A DNA stretch of 64,000 bases from Fusibacter sp. 3D3 (GCF_001748365.1 NZ_BDHH01000001.1:243843-307842), one strand, 5' to 3'; positions 1-8,563 are shown, numbered from the stretch's first letter. Made by a program: numbers and translations. The notes: generated by a model not told the origin, from the sequence alone.

Positions 1-254
1 ATAGCGCCATTGAATTGAACTCTAAAGCCTCTATTGACTTGAAGTTTACCAGCATCATCCACCCAAGGTACTCTAAAAGTGATTTGTCTTTCTGGTTCTG
101 CAAATCTTGCTAATAAGTTGGCTTCAATGTACTCTGGATGTTTTGCTAATACAGGTTCTAAAGATTTGAAAACTTCTTCCACTGCTTGTAAAAATTCTGG
201 TTCGTTAGCATTTCTCATTTTAACTTGTTCAAATACCTCTTCAATATACTTCAT
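1..254 (-). CDS. gdhA: Glutamate dehydrogenase, N-terminal part (cut by window edge)
   Basis: Reading leftward from the ATG at 254 gives a protein beginning MKYIEEVFEQVKMRNANEPE and continuing to RVPWVDDAG and NRGFRVQFNGA, the N-terminal dimerisation segment of hexameric glutamate dehydrogenases. The enzyme interconverts glutamate and 2-oxoglutarate plus ammonia using NAD(P)H. Only about 84 residues lie in the window; the lysine-containing active site and the Rossmann domain are outside it. The start is set by an AAAGGAG box nine bases upstream; an in-frame ATG at 263 abuts that box and is unlikely. A promoter and structured leader lie upstream. Cofactor preference cannot be judged from this fragment. 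Confidence 0.93.
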   Translation of the reverse strand, partial: MKYIEEVFEQVKMRNANEPEFLQAVEEVFKSLEPVLAKHPEYIEANLLARFAEPERQITFRVPWVDDAGKLQVNRGFRVQFNGA

Positions 255-281
255 TTCAAACATCTCCTTTAAAATGATTTT

Positions 282-311
282 GAGGGGGTTCCCTCGCGGT
301 TGTCAGCAACC
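282..311 (-). promoter_or_regulatory. Two small hairpins in the gdhA leader
   Basis: The roughly 105-nt leader between the predicted gdhA start of transcription and the ribosome binding site holds two adjacent stem-loops: GGTTG/CAACC with a four-base loop (298-311) and GAGGG/CCCTC (282-295). They stand just before the ribosome binding site. They could affect translation or RNA stability, but I see no match to a riboswitch class I know. Confidence 0.3.
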
Positions 312-368
312 AAATTTTTTCTTACCCTTAAAGTTTGTTAAAATTTTGTTAATCGTCCTAACGAGTAA

Positions 369-397
369 ATTTTAACATATCCCTTTAATAGTGTAAA
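369..397 (-). promoter_or_regulatory. Sigma-A-type promoter for gdhA
   Basis: Read on the minus strand, TTTACA (392-397) and TAAAAT (369-374) are separated by exactly 17 bases. Transcription would start near 360, leaving a leader of about 105 nt. Confidence 0.6.
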
Positions 398-626
398 CTA
401 AAAAAAGGCATAAAACTATAAATTTTTTGCAACAGTTGTGAATTTTTCTGTATACTTTCGGGACTCCAAATATCCCCCTGCGGGACCAAATTCCGCAGGG
501 GGCGTACACCTCAATTTTAGATAAGAAAAGCCTTCTTTTTTACAAATCTAATTTTATGCCCTTTGTTAATTGATAATGATTTTCAATATACTTAACGGTA
601 TTTTATTACTTTTTCTTTTTTTTTTG
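398..626. other. Spacer between divergent gdhA and ferredoxin promoters, with one GC-rich stem-loop
   Basis: No gene is visible here. The only structure is a perfect 10-bp stem, CCCCCTGCGG (474-483) and CCGCAGGGGG (493-502), with a nine-base loop. It has no T-tract on either side, so it is not a typical terminator. The rest is A/T-rich. Confidence 0.55.
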
Positions 627-656
627 TTGTTCAAGCGTTTTTTTGAGTATTATAAT
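627..656 (+). promoter_or_regulatory. Sigma-A-type promoter for ferredoxin
   Basis: A consensus TATAAT at 651-656 is preceded by TTGTTC at 627-632 with an 18-base spacer. It lies 50 bases before the ferredoxin start codon. Confidence 0.5.
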
Positions 657-666
657 GATAGCATGA

Positions 667-870
<204 letters not shown>

Positions 871-894
871 TTTAAGCTGAAATCACAAAGAAAG

Positions 895-930
895 AGCCTA
901 AAAGTCACCCTGTGACCTTTAGGCTTTTTT
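895..930 (+). terminator. Intrinsic terminator of the ferredoxin gene
   Basis: A 14-bp stem with one mismatch (895-908 against 912-925) is followed by TTTTTT. The opposite strand is also fairly T-rich after the stem, so it may also stop transcription arriving from the MarR gene. Confidence 0.85.
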
Positions 931-979
931 AGTTTTGATTATGCGTTAGCGTATCAAAATCCAGTTTCGAACGAACCCT

Positions 980-1438
980 CTAACCCTTATTGAGATCGTA
1001 TTTTTCTGTATGGTACTGGACTATTTTACTTAAAAATTTCAATATGGTCTTTTCTTCATTTATGGTGATATCATTTAAGATAAATTCCATCTCAGAAAGC
1101 TGTGCATCGAGAAGTGTCCTAAAAAGATTTTCACCCGATTCTGTAAGTTCTATCCATTTTTCTCTTTGATCAACTTCACCTTTTTTCTTTTTAACGAGCT
1201 TCATACGGATCAGATTTTTTACAGAAACGTCGATTAAGTTGCGATCCAGTTCCAATGTTTTAATCATCACACTCAACTGAATCTGGGAAACTTCTCCCAC
1301 GGTTTTAATCAGCAGTATATCCAATAAGCTCATTTGATGAATCAATTCTGATGGATAAAATCCATTTTTATCTTGTGACATAATCTTGATCAGCATTCGA
1401 TCCATCATATGCGAAATTTCTCTTGTATAATTTGCCAT
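980..1438 (-). CDS. MarR-family transcriptional regulator
   Basis: The 152-residue protein has the length and layout of MarR proteins: an N-terminal helix for dimerisation, a winged helix at about residues 45-95 ending in MKLVKKKKGEVDQREKWIEL (the charged beta-wing), and a C-terminal helix pair. MarR proteins bind palindromic operators as dimers, often sensing small molecules or oxidants. AGAGGATGG upstream supports the ATG at 1438. It lies 55 bases downstream of the thiolase stop codon and may be cotranscribed with it. No effector can be deduced. Its recognition helix is weakly conserved, so the assignment rests on length and wing pattern. Confidence 0.8.
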   Translation of the reverse strand: MANYTREISHMMDRMLIKIMSQDKNGFYPSELIHQMSLLDILLIKTVGEVSQIQLSVMIKTLELDRNLIDVSVKNLIRMKLVKKKKGEVDQREKWIELTESGENLFRTLLDAQLSEMEFILNDITINEEKTILKFLSKIVQYHTEKYDLNKG

Positions 1439-1493
1439 ATGCCATCCTCTAGAGTGCTCGTGTCGTCCAGATTTCTTAAGGCTTTACAGCTTA

Positions 1494-2672
1494 TTATCTC
1501 TTGACGATAACCGCTTCGCCCATACCGCCGCCGATACAAAGTGTCGCTAAACCGTATTTAGCATCTTGTTTCATCATCTCGTGAATGAGCGTCACAAAAA
1601 TTCTATTACCAGATGCACCAATCGGATGACCGATTGCGATTGCACCCCCATTGACATTCACTTTGCTTTTATCTAAACCAAGCTCTTTAACCACCGCTAA
1701 TGCTTGTGCAGCAAAGGCTTCATTCGCTTCAATGACATCTAAATCGGCCACAGTCAAATGCGCTTTTTTAAGTGCTTTTTGCGTTGCTGGAATCGGGCCA
1801 ACGCCCATGATAGAAGGATCTACGCCAGCGGACGCATGAGAAACAATTGTACAAAGCGGTTTAAGGCCGAGTTCATCTGCTTTTTCTTTACTCATGACGA
1901 TTACGCACGACGCCCCATCATTGATACCAGATGCATTTCCTGCAGTCACTGTACCGCCCTCTTTTTTGAAAGCAGGTTTAAGTTTTGCGAGCTGCTCTGG
2001 TGAAGTTTCCTTGATGTACTCATCTTGATCAAAGCAAATTGGATCCCCTTTTCTCTGAGGAATCATTACAGGAATAATCTCATCTTTGAACTTTCCACTT
2101 GCTCTTGCTTCAGCTGCTCTCTTTTGAGAAATGTAAGCAAACTCATCTTGCGCTTCTCTAGTAATGCCCCATTTTTCAGCAACATTTTCTGCAGTAACAC
2201 CCATGTGGTAGTTGTTAAACGCATCCCATAGGCCATCGTTCACCATAACATCACAAATTTCGCCATTGCCCATACGTTGTCCCCAACGCGTACTCTTAAG
2301 CGCATAAGGTGCCATGCTCATGTTTTCAGTACCACCGGCGATGACAACATCATTGTCGCCTGCAATAATGGATTGAACTGCTAAAGAAACTGTTTTAAGA
2401 CCAGATCCACAAATCATGTTCACAGTGGTACAGGGTACTTCTACGGGGTAACCATTTTTAATCCATGCTTGTCTTGCAATCCCTTGTCCATGACTTGCTT
2501 GTAATACCGATCCAAGGAGTACTTCGTCTACTTTTTCTGGCTCAAGTCCAATTCTCTCTAGAGCACCCTTGATCACTATTGCGCCTAAATCTGCTGGATG
2601 AATCTCTTTAAGGGCTCCTCCAAAGGAACCTACCGCCGTTCTAACGGCACTAACAATTACAACTTCTTTCAT
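1494..2672 (-). CDS. thlA: Acetyl-CoA C-acetyltransferase (thiolase)
   Basis: The 392-residue protein condenses two acetyl-CoA to acetoacetyl-CoA (or the reverse), the entry to butyrate or poly-hydroxybutyrate metabolism. The nucleophile is Cys88 in NMICGSG, with His349 in [15 protein letters not shown] and Cys379 in CIGGGMGEA completing the thiolase triad. I start it at the ATG at 2672 because AGGGAGG lies just upstream; the reading frame extends 11 codons further but without a ribosome site. It lies between rex and the MarR gene. Control of thl genes by Rex is known in clostridia, but only a half operator is visible here. Substrate chain length is inferred from overall similarity to biosynthetic thiolases. 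Confidence 0.95.
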   Translation of the reverse strand: MKEVVIVSAVRTAVGSFGGALKEIHPADLGAIVIKGALERIGLEPEKVDEVLLGSVLQASHGQGIARQAWIKNGYPVEVPCTTVNMICGSGLKTVSLAVQSIIAGDNDVVIAGGTENMSMAPYALKSTRWGQRMGNGEICDVMVNDGLWDAFNNYHMGVTAENVAEKWGITREAQDEFAYISQKRAAEARASGKFKDEIIPVMIPQRKGDPICFDQDEYIKETSPEQLAKLKPAFKKEGGTVTAGNASGINDGASCVIVMSKEKADELGLKPLCTIVSHASAGVDPSIMGVGPIPATQKALKKAHLTVADLDVIEANEAFAAQALAVVKELGLDKSKVNVNGGAIAIGHPIGASGNRIFVTLIHEMMKQDAKYGLATLCIGGGMGEAVIVKR

Positions 2673-2723
2673 GTTTTTAAACCTCCCTATTTTTTTGTGT
2701 GACAATCCCTAGTGTTATTTTAC

Positions 2724-2752
2724 CAAAAAAAAGAGACAAGGTCATCCTTGTC
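2724..2752 (-). terminator. Intrinsic terminator after rex
   Basis: GACAAGG/CCTTGTC (2735-2741 and 2746-2752, loop of four) is followed on the minus strand by TCTTTTTTTT. It separates rex from the thiolase gene. Confidence 0.8.
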
Positions 2753-2808
2753 CCATTACTTTTTCAGTTTTTTAACAATTTATTTTCACAACACAGTCCT
2801 TTTTCAGA

Positions 2809-3432
2809 TTATGCCTTTAAAAAATAAGAAAGTGTGAGTAAATTGTCAATTAAATGTACATTTTCAACAATTATATCCTCTTTGACTTTTAAATCGATTG
2901 GAGCAAAGTTCCAAATCGCCTTAATGTTGGTTTTCTGAATTCGATCTGCAACGTCTTGCGCACCATCTCGGTTGGTACAAATATAGACAATCTCAACATT
3001 GTTCTCATTGACAAAAGTTTCAAAGGCGTCCATATCGATTACTTTAACATCATTGATGGTAAGACCAATGATTTTAGGATTGATATCAAATAAACCTTTT
3101 AACTTAAAGCCTAAACGATCAAAACTTGTATAATTAGCGAGTGCCTGTCCTAAGTTCCCTGCACCCACGATTACGGTATTATAGTTTCTGGTAAGCCCCA
3201 GAATTTTACCGATTTCATTGTAGAGATCTTCAACATTGTAGCCATAGCCCTGTTGTCCAAATCCCCCAAAATTGTTTAAATCCTGCCTGATTTGAGAAGC
3301 AGTGAAGCCTATAATTTTACTCAGCTCCTTGGAGGAAATTCTCTTGATGTCATTGTCCAATAATTCTTTTAAATAGCGATGATATTTGGGCAAACGCCTG
3401 ATAACCGCTAAGGAAATATTTCTGTCTTTCAT
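2809..3432 (-). CDS. rex: Redox-sensing transcriptional repressor Rex
   Basis: The 207-residue protein has the two Rex domains: an N-terminal winged helix (about 1-80, with TASQIRQDLNNFGGFGQQGYGY) and a Rossmann fold (from VIVGAGNLGQALANY near residue 88) that reads the NADH/NAD+ ratio. The C-terminal helix, ending LLTLSYFLKA, makes the domain-swapped dimer. Rex represses fermentation and respiration genes when NAD+ is high. The gene has its own consensus promoter, back to back with that of the ABC-F gene, and a terminator downstream. The neighbouring thiolase gene is a likely target in this lineage, though no full operator is seen. Confidence 0.97.
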   Translation of the reverse strand: MKDRNISLAVIRRLPKYHRYLKELLDNDIKRISSKELSKIIGFTASQIRQDLNNFGGFGQQGYGYNVEDLYNEIGKILGLTRNYNTVIVGAGNLGQALANYTSFDRLGFKLKGLFDINPKIIGLTINDVKVIDMDAFETFVNENNVEIVYICTNRDGAQDVADRIQKTNIKAIWNFAPIDLKVKEDIIVENVHLIDNLLTLSYFLKA

Positions 3433-3525
3433 TGCTTACGCTCCTTAAACTGAGTTTTTTATTTTCTTAACTTGCAATTATTAGATAATACGTCCCACTA
3501 AAAAATCTTTTTCTCTGTTATGGAA

Positions 3526-3555
3526 ATTATACCACCTCAAGAAAAACAATGTCAA
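3526..3555 (-). promoter_or_regulatory. Consensus sigma-A promoter for rex
   Basis: On the minus strand TTGACA (3550-3555) and TATAAT (3526-3531) are both perfect, with an 18-base spacer. Confidence 0.8.
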
Positions 3556-3570
3556 ATAAATAACAAGGAA

Positions 3571-3599
3571 TTTATATCTTTCTTTAAATAAGGTATAAT
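3571..3599 (+). promoter_or_regulatory. Sigma-A-type promoter for the ABC-F gene
   Basis: TATAAT at 3594-3599 has TTTATA at 3571-3576, a 17-base spacer. It starts 16 bases away from the divergent rex promoter, so the two may compete. Confidence 0.55.
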
Positions 3600-3631
3600 A
3601 CATATGTCACTAAATTAGGAAAGGAAAAAAC

Positions 3632-5545
3632 ATGATCGCATTATCGTGCACGAACATTACAAAATTTTATGGTATCGACTGCATTCTAGATGAAATTTCT
3701 TTCACTGTCAATACCGGGGACAAAATTGGCTTGATTGGCATCAACGGTGCTGGCAAAACCACCCTGATGAAAATCCTCATGGGTATAGAGTCAAAAGACG
3801 GTGGCGAAATCTTTATTGCTAAAGATACAAGTGTCGGTTACCTTGAACAAAATACAGCTATCGATTTAGACATCTCTGCATTTGATTACTGTGAAGCCGT
3901 TTTTAGTGATCTCTTTGAGATGGAACACAAGATGAGATCATTAGAGCATCTCTTAGCCGAATCTGACGCCTCTTCATATGAACTCTATTTAGATGAATAC
4001 TCAAAACTTCAAGAAGCATTTGATCTCGCCAACGGTTACGCTATTTCAAGTAAAATACGAGGCATCCTCAACGGCCTAGGCTTCGAGGAAAGTGATCATA
4101 AAAAATCCATTAACCAATTAAGCGGTGGTCAAAAGTCAAGAGTAGGCGTCGCAAGACTTCTTCTGAAACAACCCGATATCCTACTCCTTGACGAACCTAC
4201 CAATCACCTTGATATAGATGCGATCAAATGGCTCGAAGGCTATCTTAGAGAATATACAGGAACCATTATGCTCATATCGCATGATCGTTATTTTTTAGAT
4301 CAAGTGACCACTAAAATATACGAAATTGAAGCACAAGAACTGGTAGAATACAACGGGAACTATTCGCAGTTTATTAAACAGAAAAATGCAATTTACGAGG
4401 CCTCACTACATCATTTTGAGCAACAACAAAAGGAAGTTAAAAAGCAAGAAGAATTAATCCGAAAGTTCAAAGATAGAGGCACTGAAAAACTCGCAAAGCG
4501 TGCAAAATCAAGAGAAAAGAGACTTGATCACGTTGAACTTGTCAATAAGCCTAAACTTTTTAAAGCACATTTCAAAATAGATCTCAAAGCTGGTATTACA
4601 AGTGGTAAAGATGTTTTGAGAGTAGAAAATCTTTGCAAGTCTTATGACTCTAAAAAGGTCTTAAATGATATTTCCTTTGAAATCTATCGAGGTGAAAAAA
4701 TCGGACTCATCGGTCCAAATGGCGTCGGCAAAACAACGTTGTTTAAAGTGCTTCTAGAAGAAACGTTAAAAGATCAAGGCAATATCCTATATGGGCACCA
4801 CATAGAGCCTGGTTATTACGATCAAGAACTTAAAAATTTAACACTCGAACATACGATTCTAGAAGAAATTCATGATGAAAACCCTCAGCTCTCGTTAACA
4901 GAAGTTAGAAATCTTTTAGGTGCCTTTCTTTTTAAAGGGGATGATTATGAGAAAAAAATCGATCAACTGAGCGGCGGCGAAAGAAGTCGTGTTTCTCTTT
5001 TAAAGCTCATGCTTTCCACTTCAAATTTTCTCTATCTAGATGAACCCACCAACCATCTGGACATCCTCGCAAAAGAAACTTTAGAAGATGCACTTTTGAA
5101 TTATGACGGTACCCTTTTAACGATTTCCCATGACCGTTATTTTCTGAATAAAATATGCACCAAAATATTTGAATTAACAGCTTCTGGCATTCAGGTCTTC
5201 TGGGGCAACTATGACTACTACGTTGAAAAGCTTGCTGAATCTGAAAGTTTAAGCACTGCCGCTCCAGTTGAACCCGAACTGACTAAAACCAAACAAAAAG
5301 AATTGCAAAAGAAAGAAAAAGAAAAACGCCAACAGATCAAAGCTCATAAAGCAACACTTCAAAATACCGAAGATCTGATTCATAAACTCGAAGAGCAATT
5401 GCACAATCTCCAATTGAAACTTTGTGAAGAGTCCATTTTTTCAGTTCCAGAAAAAGCGATGTGGGTTCAAAAAGAAATCAGTCAAATTGAACTTGAAATT
5501 GAGCAAAACTATCTAAAACTTGAAGCATTATTAGAAAAATTATAA
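3632..5545 (+). CDS. ABC-F family ribosome-associated ATPase
   Basis: The 637-residue protein has two ABC cassettes and no membrane segments. Cassette 1 has Walker A GINGAGKTT (about 36-44), signature LSGGQKSR and Walker B LLLDEPTNHLD; cassette 2 has GPNGVGKTT, LSGGERSR and LYLDEPTNHLD. Between them is the charged linker (P-site tRNA interaction motif), and the last 80 residues form a lysine- and glutamine-rich coiled coil as in Uup and YdiF. ABC-F proteins act at the ribosomal E site as translation factors, and some protect against antibiotics. The long C-terminal coil favours a YdiF/Uup-type housekeeping factor, but resistance cannot be excluded. AGGAAAGG precedes the ATG. Confidence 0.93.
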   Translation: MIALSCTNITKFYGIDCILDEISFTVNTGDKIGLIGINGAGKTTLMKILMGIESKDGGEIFIAKDTSVGYLEQNTAIDLDISAFDYCEAVFSDLFEMEHKMRSLEHLLAESDASSYELYLDEYSKLQEAFDLANGYAISSKIRGILNGLGFEESDHKKSINQLSGGQKSRVGVARLLLKQPDILLLDEPTNHLDIDAIKWLEGYLREYTGTIMLISHDRYFLDQVTTKIYEIEAQELVEYNGNYSQFIKQKNAIYEASLHHFEQQQKEVKKQEELIRKFKDRGTEKLAKRAKSREKRLDHVELVNKPKLFKAHFKIDLKAGITSGKDVLRVENLCKSYDSKKVLNDISFEIYRGEKIGLIGPNGVGKTTLFKVLLEETLKDQGNILYGHHIEPGYYDQELKNLTLEHTILEEIHDENPQLSLTEVRNLLGAFLFKGDDYEKKIDQLSGGERSRVSLLKLMLSTSNFLYLDEPTNHLDILAKETLEDALLNYDGTLLTISHDRYFLNKICTKIFELTASGIQVFWGNYDYYVEKLAESESLSTAAPVEPELTKTKQKELQKKEKEKRQQIKAHKATLQNTEDLIHKLEEQLHNLQLKLCEESIFSVPEKAMWVQKEISQIELEIEQNYLKLEALLEKL

Positions 5546-5624
5546 TTTGTTCAAATTTACTAGGTAAATATAACTGAATTTCATATGGACAAATAGGAAT
5601 TTTTCTTTATAATAAAAAATAAGT

Positions 5625-5999
5625 GCACACCGCATTCATGTATAATACGCAATATTAGGAGGTTACTATGTTTAAAAAAATAAAATCCATTATTATCGAG
5701 CAGCTCAGCGTTATTGATCCAAGTGATATCAAGCCGGATACAACTTTCGATAGTATGGATATCGATTCGATAGATGCCGTTGAAATCATTATGGCTATCG
5801 AAGACGAGTTTGAAGTTGAAATTCCAGATGAAGTTGCTGAGGCGTTCACTTCTATATCGGACATCATCAATTACTTAAGCGGCGAAGGCCTCGAATCGTA
5901 AAAACAATTCAAAGCTTATAACAATCGCACCATTCCTAATTCAATTTGTCAAAAATCCTTCTTTAAGGACTCACGGCGGATTGAATCATGAATGCGTGC
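5625..5999. repeat. Inverted repeat arms flanking the acp gene
   Basis: GCAC-ACC-GCATTCATG (5625-5640) just upstream of acp is complementary, apart from the ACC insertion, to CATGAATGCGTGC (5987-5999) just after it. The arms could pair across the whole acp transcript. The right arm runs directly into the T-tract of the terminator. Confidence 0.45.
5668..5901 (+). CDS. Acyl carrier protein, stand-alone
   Basis: This 77-residue acidic protein has the single ACP motif DSMDIDSIDAVEI; the serine in DSID (about residue 37) is the 4'-phosphopantetheine site. ACPs carry growing acyl chains as thioesters. AGGAGG lies six bases before the ATG. It is not next to fatty-acid synthesis genes (fabD, fabG, fabF), so it may serve lipid, lipoteichoic or specialised acyl transfer rather than bulk synthesis; that is inference. 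The usual motif is DSLD; isoleucine replaces leucine here. An unusual inverted repeat flanks the gene. Confidence 0.92.
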   Translation: MFKKIKSIIIEQLSVIDPSDIKPDTTFDSMDIDSIDAVEIIMAIEDEFEVEIPDEVAEAFTSISDIINYLSGEGLES

Positions 6000-6007
6000 T
6001 TTTTTTA
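5971..6007 (+). terminator. Probable terminator of acp
   Basis: An imperfect stem closing with CACG/CGTG is followed by TTTTTTT at about 6000-6006. The local hairpin is weak, so pairing with the upstream arm at 5625 may matter. Confidence 0.45.
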
Positions 6008-6130
6008 TCTCTAATTTCTATGAATTCACAATTATTTGATAATTCATGGTTAACTTTCTCTACATTATGTCTACCAAACCCGCTTTCTATTTTTACCGTA
6101 TCCTTGTGGTTTTTCGTCAAAATTCAAAAG

Positions 6131-6244
6131 TTATCCACATAACAGGCATGTTATCCACAGTTTTCCACAATTTTACCCACACCATATACGCGCCGGAACA
6201 CTTAAAATCACTATTGATCCACACTGTCCACAGCTTTATCCACA
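6131..6244 (+). promoter_or_regulatory. Cluster of seven DnaA boxes
   Basis: TTATCCACA occurs exactly at 6131, 6151 and 6236. One-mismatch copies lie at 6161 (TTTTCCACA), 6173 (TTACCCACA) and 6215 (TGATCCACA), and a two-mismatch copy at 6224 (CTGTCCACA). All have the same orientation, with starts spaced 9-42 bases apart. The 445-base gap between acp and tsaD holds no gene. Such clusters bind the initiator DnaA. There is no dnaA, dnaN or rpmH nearby, and genes on both sides read mostly towards lower coordinates, so this is more likely a regulatory or titrating cluster than the origin. Confidence 0.8.
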
Positions 6245-6329
6245 ATTGCATGCTATTTTAAACATTTCCATTCGAACGTACAATCGGTTTACATAATGTT
6301 GGTTCGGTCAAATAAAGCTTAAATCTATC

Positions 6330-6357
6330 AAAAAAAAGTAAATGGGACTAAAGTCCC
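6330..6357 (-). terminator. Intrinsic terminator of the tsaE-tsaB-rimI-tsaD operon
   Basis: GGGAC/GTCCC (6344-6348, 6353-6357, loop of four) is followed on the minus strand by a T-tract near 6331-6337. The tsaD stop codon lies inside the stem. Confidence 0.8.
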
Positions 6358-7379
6358 GTTTTAGTGCCTATCCTTAAATTTGGAATCGCATTTACGGACA
6401 TATCGCCAAGATATCCTGCCCTAAAATTATAATACCCCGCGCATCCAATCATCGCCGCATTATCGGTGCACAGCGTCAGGGGCGGATAATAAAAACGCAC
6501 ATTTTTGGCATTGCATTTTTGAGTTAAGGTTTCTCTTAAAGCGGTATTGGCTGCAACACCACCTGCTAAAACCATCGTTTTATGTCCAGTTTGTTCTATG
6601 GCATCCATAGCTTTATGACAGAGAATATGGACGACGGCCTCTTGAAAACTCGCACATACATCTGGAATATTAATTTCAATTTGCTTCATTTTACAGCTGT
6701 TGATATAATTTAAAACGGCTGATTTAAGACCGCTAAAACTGAAATCTAGATTTTCCTGATCTAGCATTGCCTTTGGAAAGTCAATCGCATAAGGGTTGCC
6801 TTCTTTCGCAATTTTATCGATCAAAGGCCCTCCTGGATAACCAAGTCCCAGAGTTCTTGCCACTTTGTCAAAAGCTTCTCCAGCAGCATCATCTCGAGTT
6901 TTGCCGATCACTTCAAAGGTAGTGTAATCCTTGACTTCCACAAGATGCGTATGCCCTCCCGAAACCACCAGACACACAAAGGGCGGTTCAAGTTCTAAAT
7001 GCGCTATATAGTTAGCCGCAATATGACCTTCGATATGGTTAACGGGCACTAATGGCACCTCAAGTGCATACGCCAAAGCTTTAGCGCTGGATAACCCCAC
7101 TAGAAGTGCACCCGCAAGTCCAGGACCATAGGTCACGGCTATATGATCCACCTCTTCAAATCCAATATCTGCTGTTTTTAAGCTGTCTTCAATGATCTGC
7201 GATATCTTTTCAAGATGATTTCTTGAAGCGACTTCAGGCACTACGCCACCGAAAGCTTTGTGAATTTCAATTTGTGTGTATATTTCATTTGCAAGTACTG
7301 TTCGACCATCTGAGAGTATCGCACAAGAAGTCTCGTCACAACTGGTTTCGATGGCCAGTGTTATCAATGATTGATTCAT
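6348..7379 (-). CDS. tsaD: tRNA N6-adenosine threonylcarbamoyltransferase TsaD
   Basis: The 343-residue protein is a full-length TsaD (Kae1/YgjD). It transfers the threonylcarbamoyl group from threonylcarbamoyl-AMP to A37 of tRNAs that read ANN codons. The metal-binding histidines are H115 and H119 in NHIEGH, and the ASKHA-fold signatures LVVSGGHTHLV and GGVAANTALRE are present. It works with TsaB and TsaE, encoded just upstream in the same operon, while the TsaC/YrdC partner is not in the window. The start lies one base after the rimI stop codon. It is an essential gene in most bacteria. Confidence 0.97.
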   Translation of the reverse strand: MNQSLITLAIETSCDETSCAILSDGRTVLANEIYTQIEIHKAFGGVVPEVASRNHLEKISQIIEDSLKTADIGFEEVDHIAVTYGPGLAGALLVGLSSAKALAYALEVPLVPVNHIEGHIAANYIAHLELEPPFVCLVVSGGHTHLVEVKDYTTFEVIGKTRDDAAGEAFDKVARTLGLGYPGGPLIDKIAKEGNPYAIDFPKAMLDQENLDFSFSGLKSAVLNYINSCKMKQIEINIPDVCASFQEAVVHILCHKAMDAIEQTGHKTMVLAGGVAANTALRETLTQKCNAKNVRFYYPPLTLCTDNAAMIGCAGYYNFRAGYLGDMSVNAIPNLRIGTKTGL

Positions 7380-7380
7380 G

Positions 7381-7857
7381 TTAAAACTCCTTCCACATGA
7401 TTAATGCATCTTCGTTTGTATCTTGGTAGTATCCTTTGCGTACGCCAAGCCCTTTAAAGCCATATTTTTCATAAAGGCTAATGGCAACAGCGTTTGTTGT
7501 TCTTACTTCAAGTGTCATACTTGTAAACTTGTTTTCAATCGCAAATTCAAAGAGCCTCTCCATGAGTCTATTGGAAAGCCCCTTTCCTCTCTGATCAGGT
7601 GTTATCGCAACATTGGTTATATGAAGTTCATCTACAACCGTCCACATTCCTGCATAACCCACCACAAGCGCATCAAGCGTCACAACAAAATAAACCGCTA
7701 ATTGATTTTTGACAACTTCGTTGACAAATGCCTCTTTTGTCCATGGCGACTTAAATGAAAGCGTTTCGATTTCAAATACACTGTCTACATCTGTCACCGT
7801 CATGCGTCTGAGTTCTATTACATTTGTATCTACAGATTTAATATTATTTAGGCTCAT
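7381..7857 (-). CDS. rimI: Ribosomal protein S18 alanine N-acetyltransferase RimI
   Basis: A 158-residue GNAT-fold acetyltransferase with the acetyl-CoA loop DQRGKGLSNRLM (motif A) and the C-terminal NAVAISLYEKYGFKGLGVRKGYY typical of RimI. It acetylates the N-terminal alanine of ribosomal protein S18. Its position between tsaB and tsaD is common in Firmicutes and supports the call. I choose the ATG at 7857 because GAGAGG lies seven bases upstream; a GTG at 7872 would extend it by five codons. The start overlaps the end of tsaB by 14 bases, suggesting translational coupling. Confidence 0.93.
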   Translation of the reverse strand: MSLNNIKSVDTNVIELRRMTVTDVDSVFEIETLSFKSPWTKEAFVNEVVKNQLAVYFVVTLDALVVGYAGMWTVVDELHITNVAITPDQRGKGLSNRLMERLFEFAIENKFTSMTLEVRTTNAVAISLYEKYGFKGLGVRKGYYQDTNEDALIMWKEF

Positions 7858-8563
7858 ATAACTTCCTCTCACTTAAGTCTCTCTCCGCTTGAGATTTCCG
7901 CATGTAATTGGCTTTGACATCGTGATACGTCAATCGTTCTCGATCCGATCCAATTAAGAATCCTAAACTAGAGGCTTTGGGGATGCTTTCATTTTCATCT
8001 GCTATTGAAATATGCATTTGAGTATTCGCTTGAATATGTGTTTCAATAACGGCCTTATAAATTTCTGTAGCATCGCCCACAAGCAAAATGGGTTTATCGG
8101 GATACACCTGCATAAGTCTTTCCAGTAATCCAGTCAAAGAAGCCACACCTTCATTGTGTTTTACAAACAGATCATTTTTCCATTCCATTTCGCCAAAGTA
8201 CACTTCACTTCGCTTTGCATCTATAATGGGCACCACAATACCACCATAGTGCTTAAAAGGCGCAGCAAGCATGGTCAGACTGGTTTCGGTTAGAAGTGGA
8301 ATGTTGTATGGTTGTGCGAAGGCTTTAACCGTGCTGAGGCCTATACGGACGCCTGTGAACGATCCTGGTCCTTCGCAGGCAATAATAAGATCTAGATCTT
8401 TAATTTTCAGATGAAGCATTTCTAAGAGCGATTCAATCAATGGCATCAACTTTTGCGAATGTGTATTGGGGGTATTTAACAAAAATTCCCCTATCAGTAT
8501 TTTATGATCAAACAAAGCAACACTTGCTGCACTAGACGAAGTGTCTACAATCATGGTTTTCAT
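7844..8563 (-). CDS. tsaB: t6A biosynthesis scaffold protein TsaB
   Basis: The 239-residue protein has the TsaB form of the ASKHA fold: the N-terminal MIVDTSSSAASVAL, then the hallmark CEGPGSFTGVRIGLSTVKAFA (about 63-83). TsaB is the paralogue and dimer partner of TsaD and lacks the metal-binding HxxxH motif, as expected. It holds TsaD and TsaE together during t6A synthesis. Its start overlaps the tsaE stop codon by four bases, so translation is probably coupled. Confidence 0.96.
   Translation of the reverse strand: MKTMIVDTSSSAASVALFDHKILIGEFLLNTPNTHSQKLMPLIESLLEMLHLKIKDLDLIIACEGPGSFTGVRIGLSTVKAFAQPYNIPLLTETSLTMLAAPFKHYGGIVVPIIDAKRSEVYFGEMEWKNDLFVKHNEGVASLTGLLERLMQVYPDKPILLVGDATEIYKAVIETHIQANTQMHISIADENESIPKASSLGFLIGSDRERLTYHDVKANYMRKSQAERDLSERKLYEPK

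Noticed and set aside
330-352. Two TTGTTAA motifs upstream of gdhA
   Set aside because: They are direct repeats, not the inverted pair Rex needs, and lie in the leader.
2771-2777. TTGTTAA-like half of a Rex operator between rex and the thiolase gene
   Set aside because: Only one half-site is present; the second half (TTAACAA after four bases) is missing, and the site lies before the rex terminator.
6000-6347. DnaA-box region as the chromosomal origin
   Set aside because: No dnaA, dnaN, recF or rpmH nearby, and the genes on the right point towards the cluster, against the normal direction at an origin. Not excluded without GC skew.
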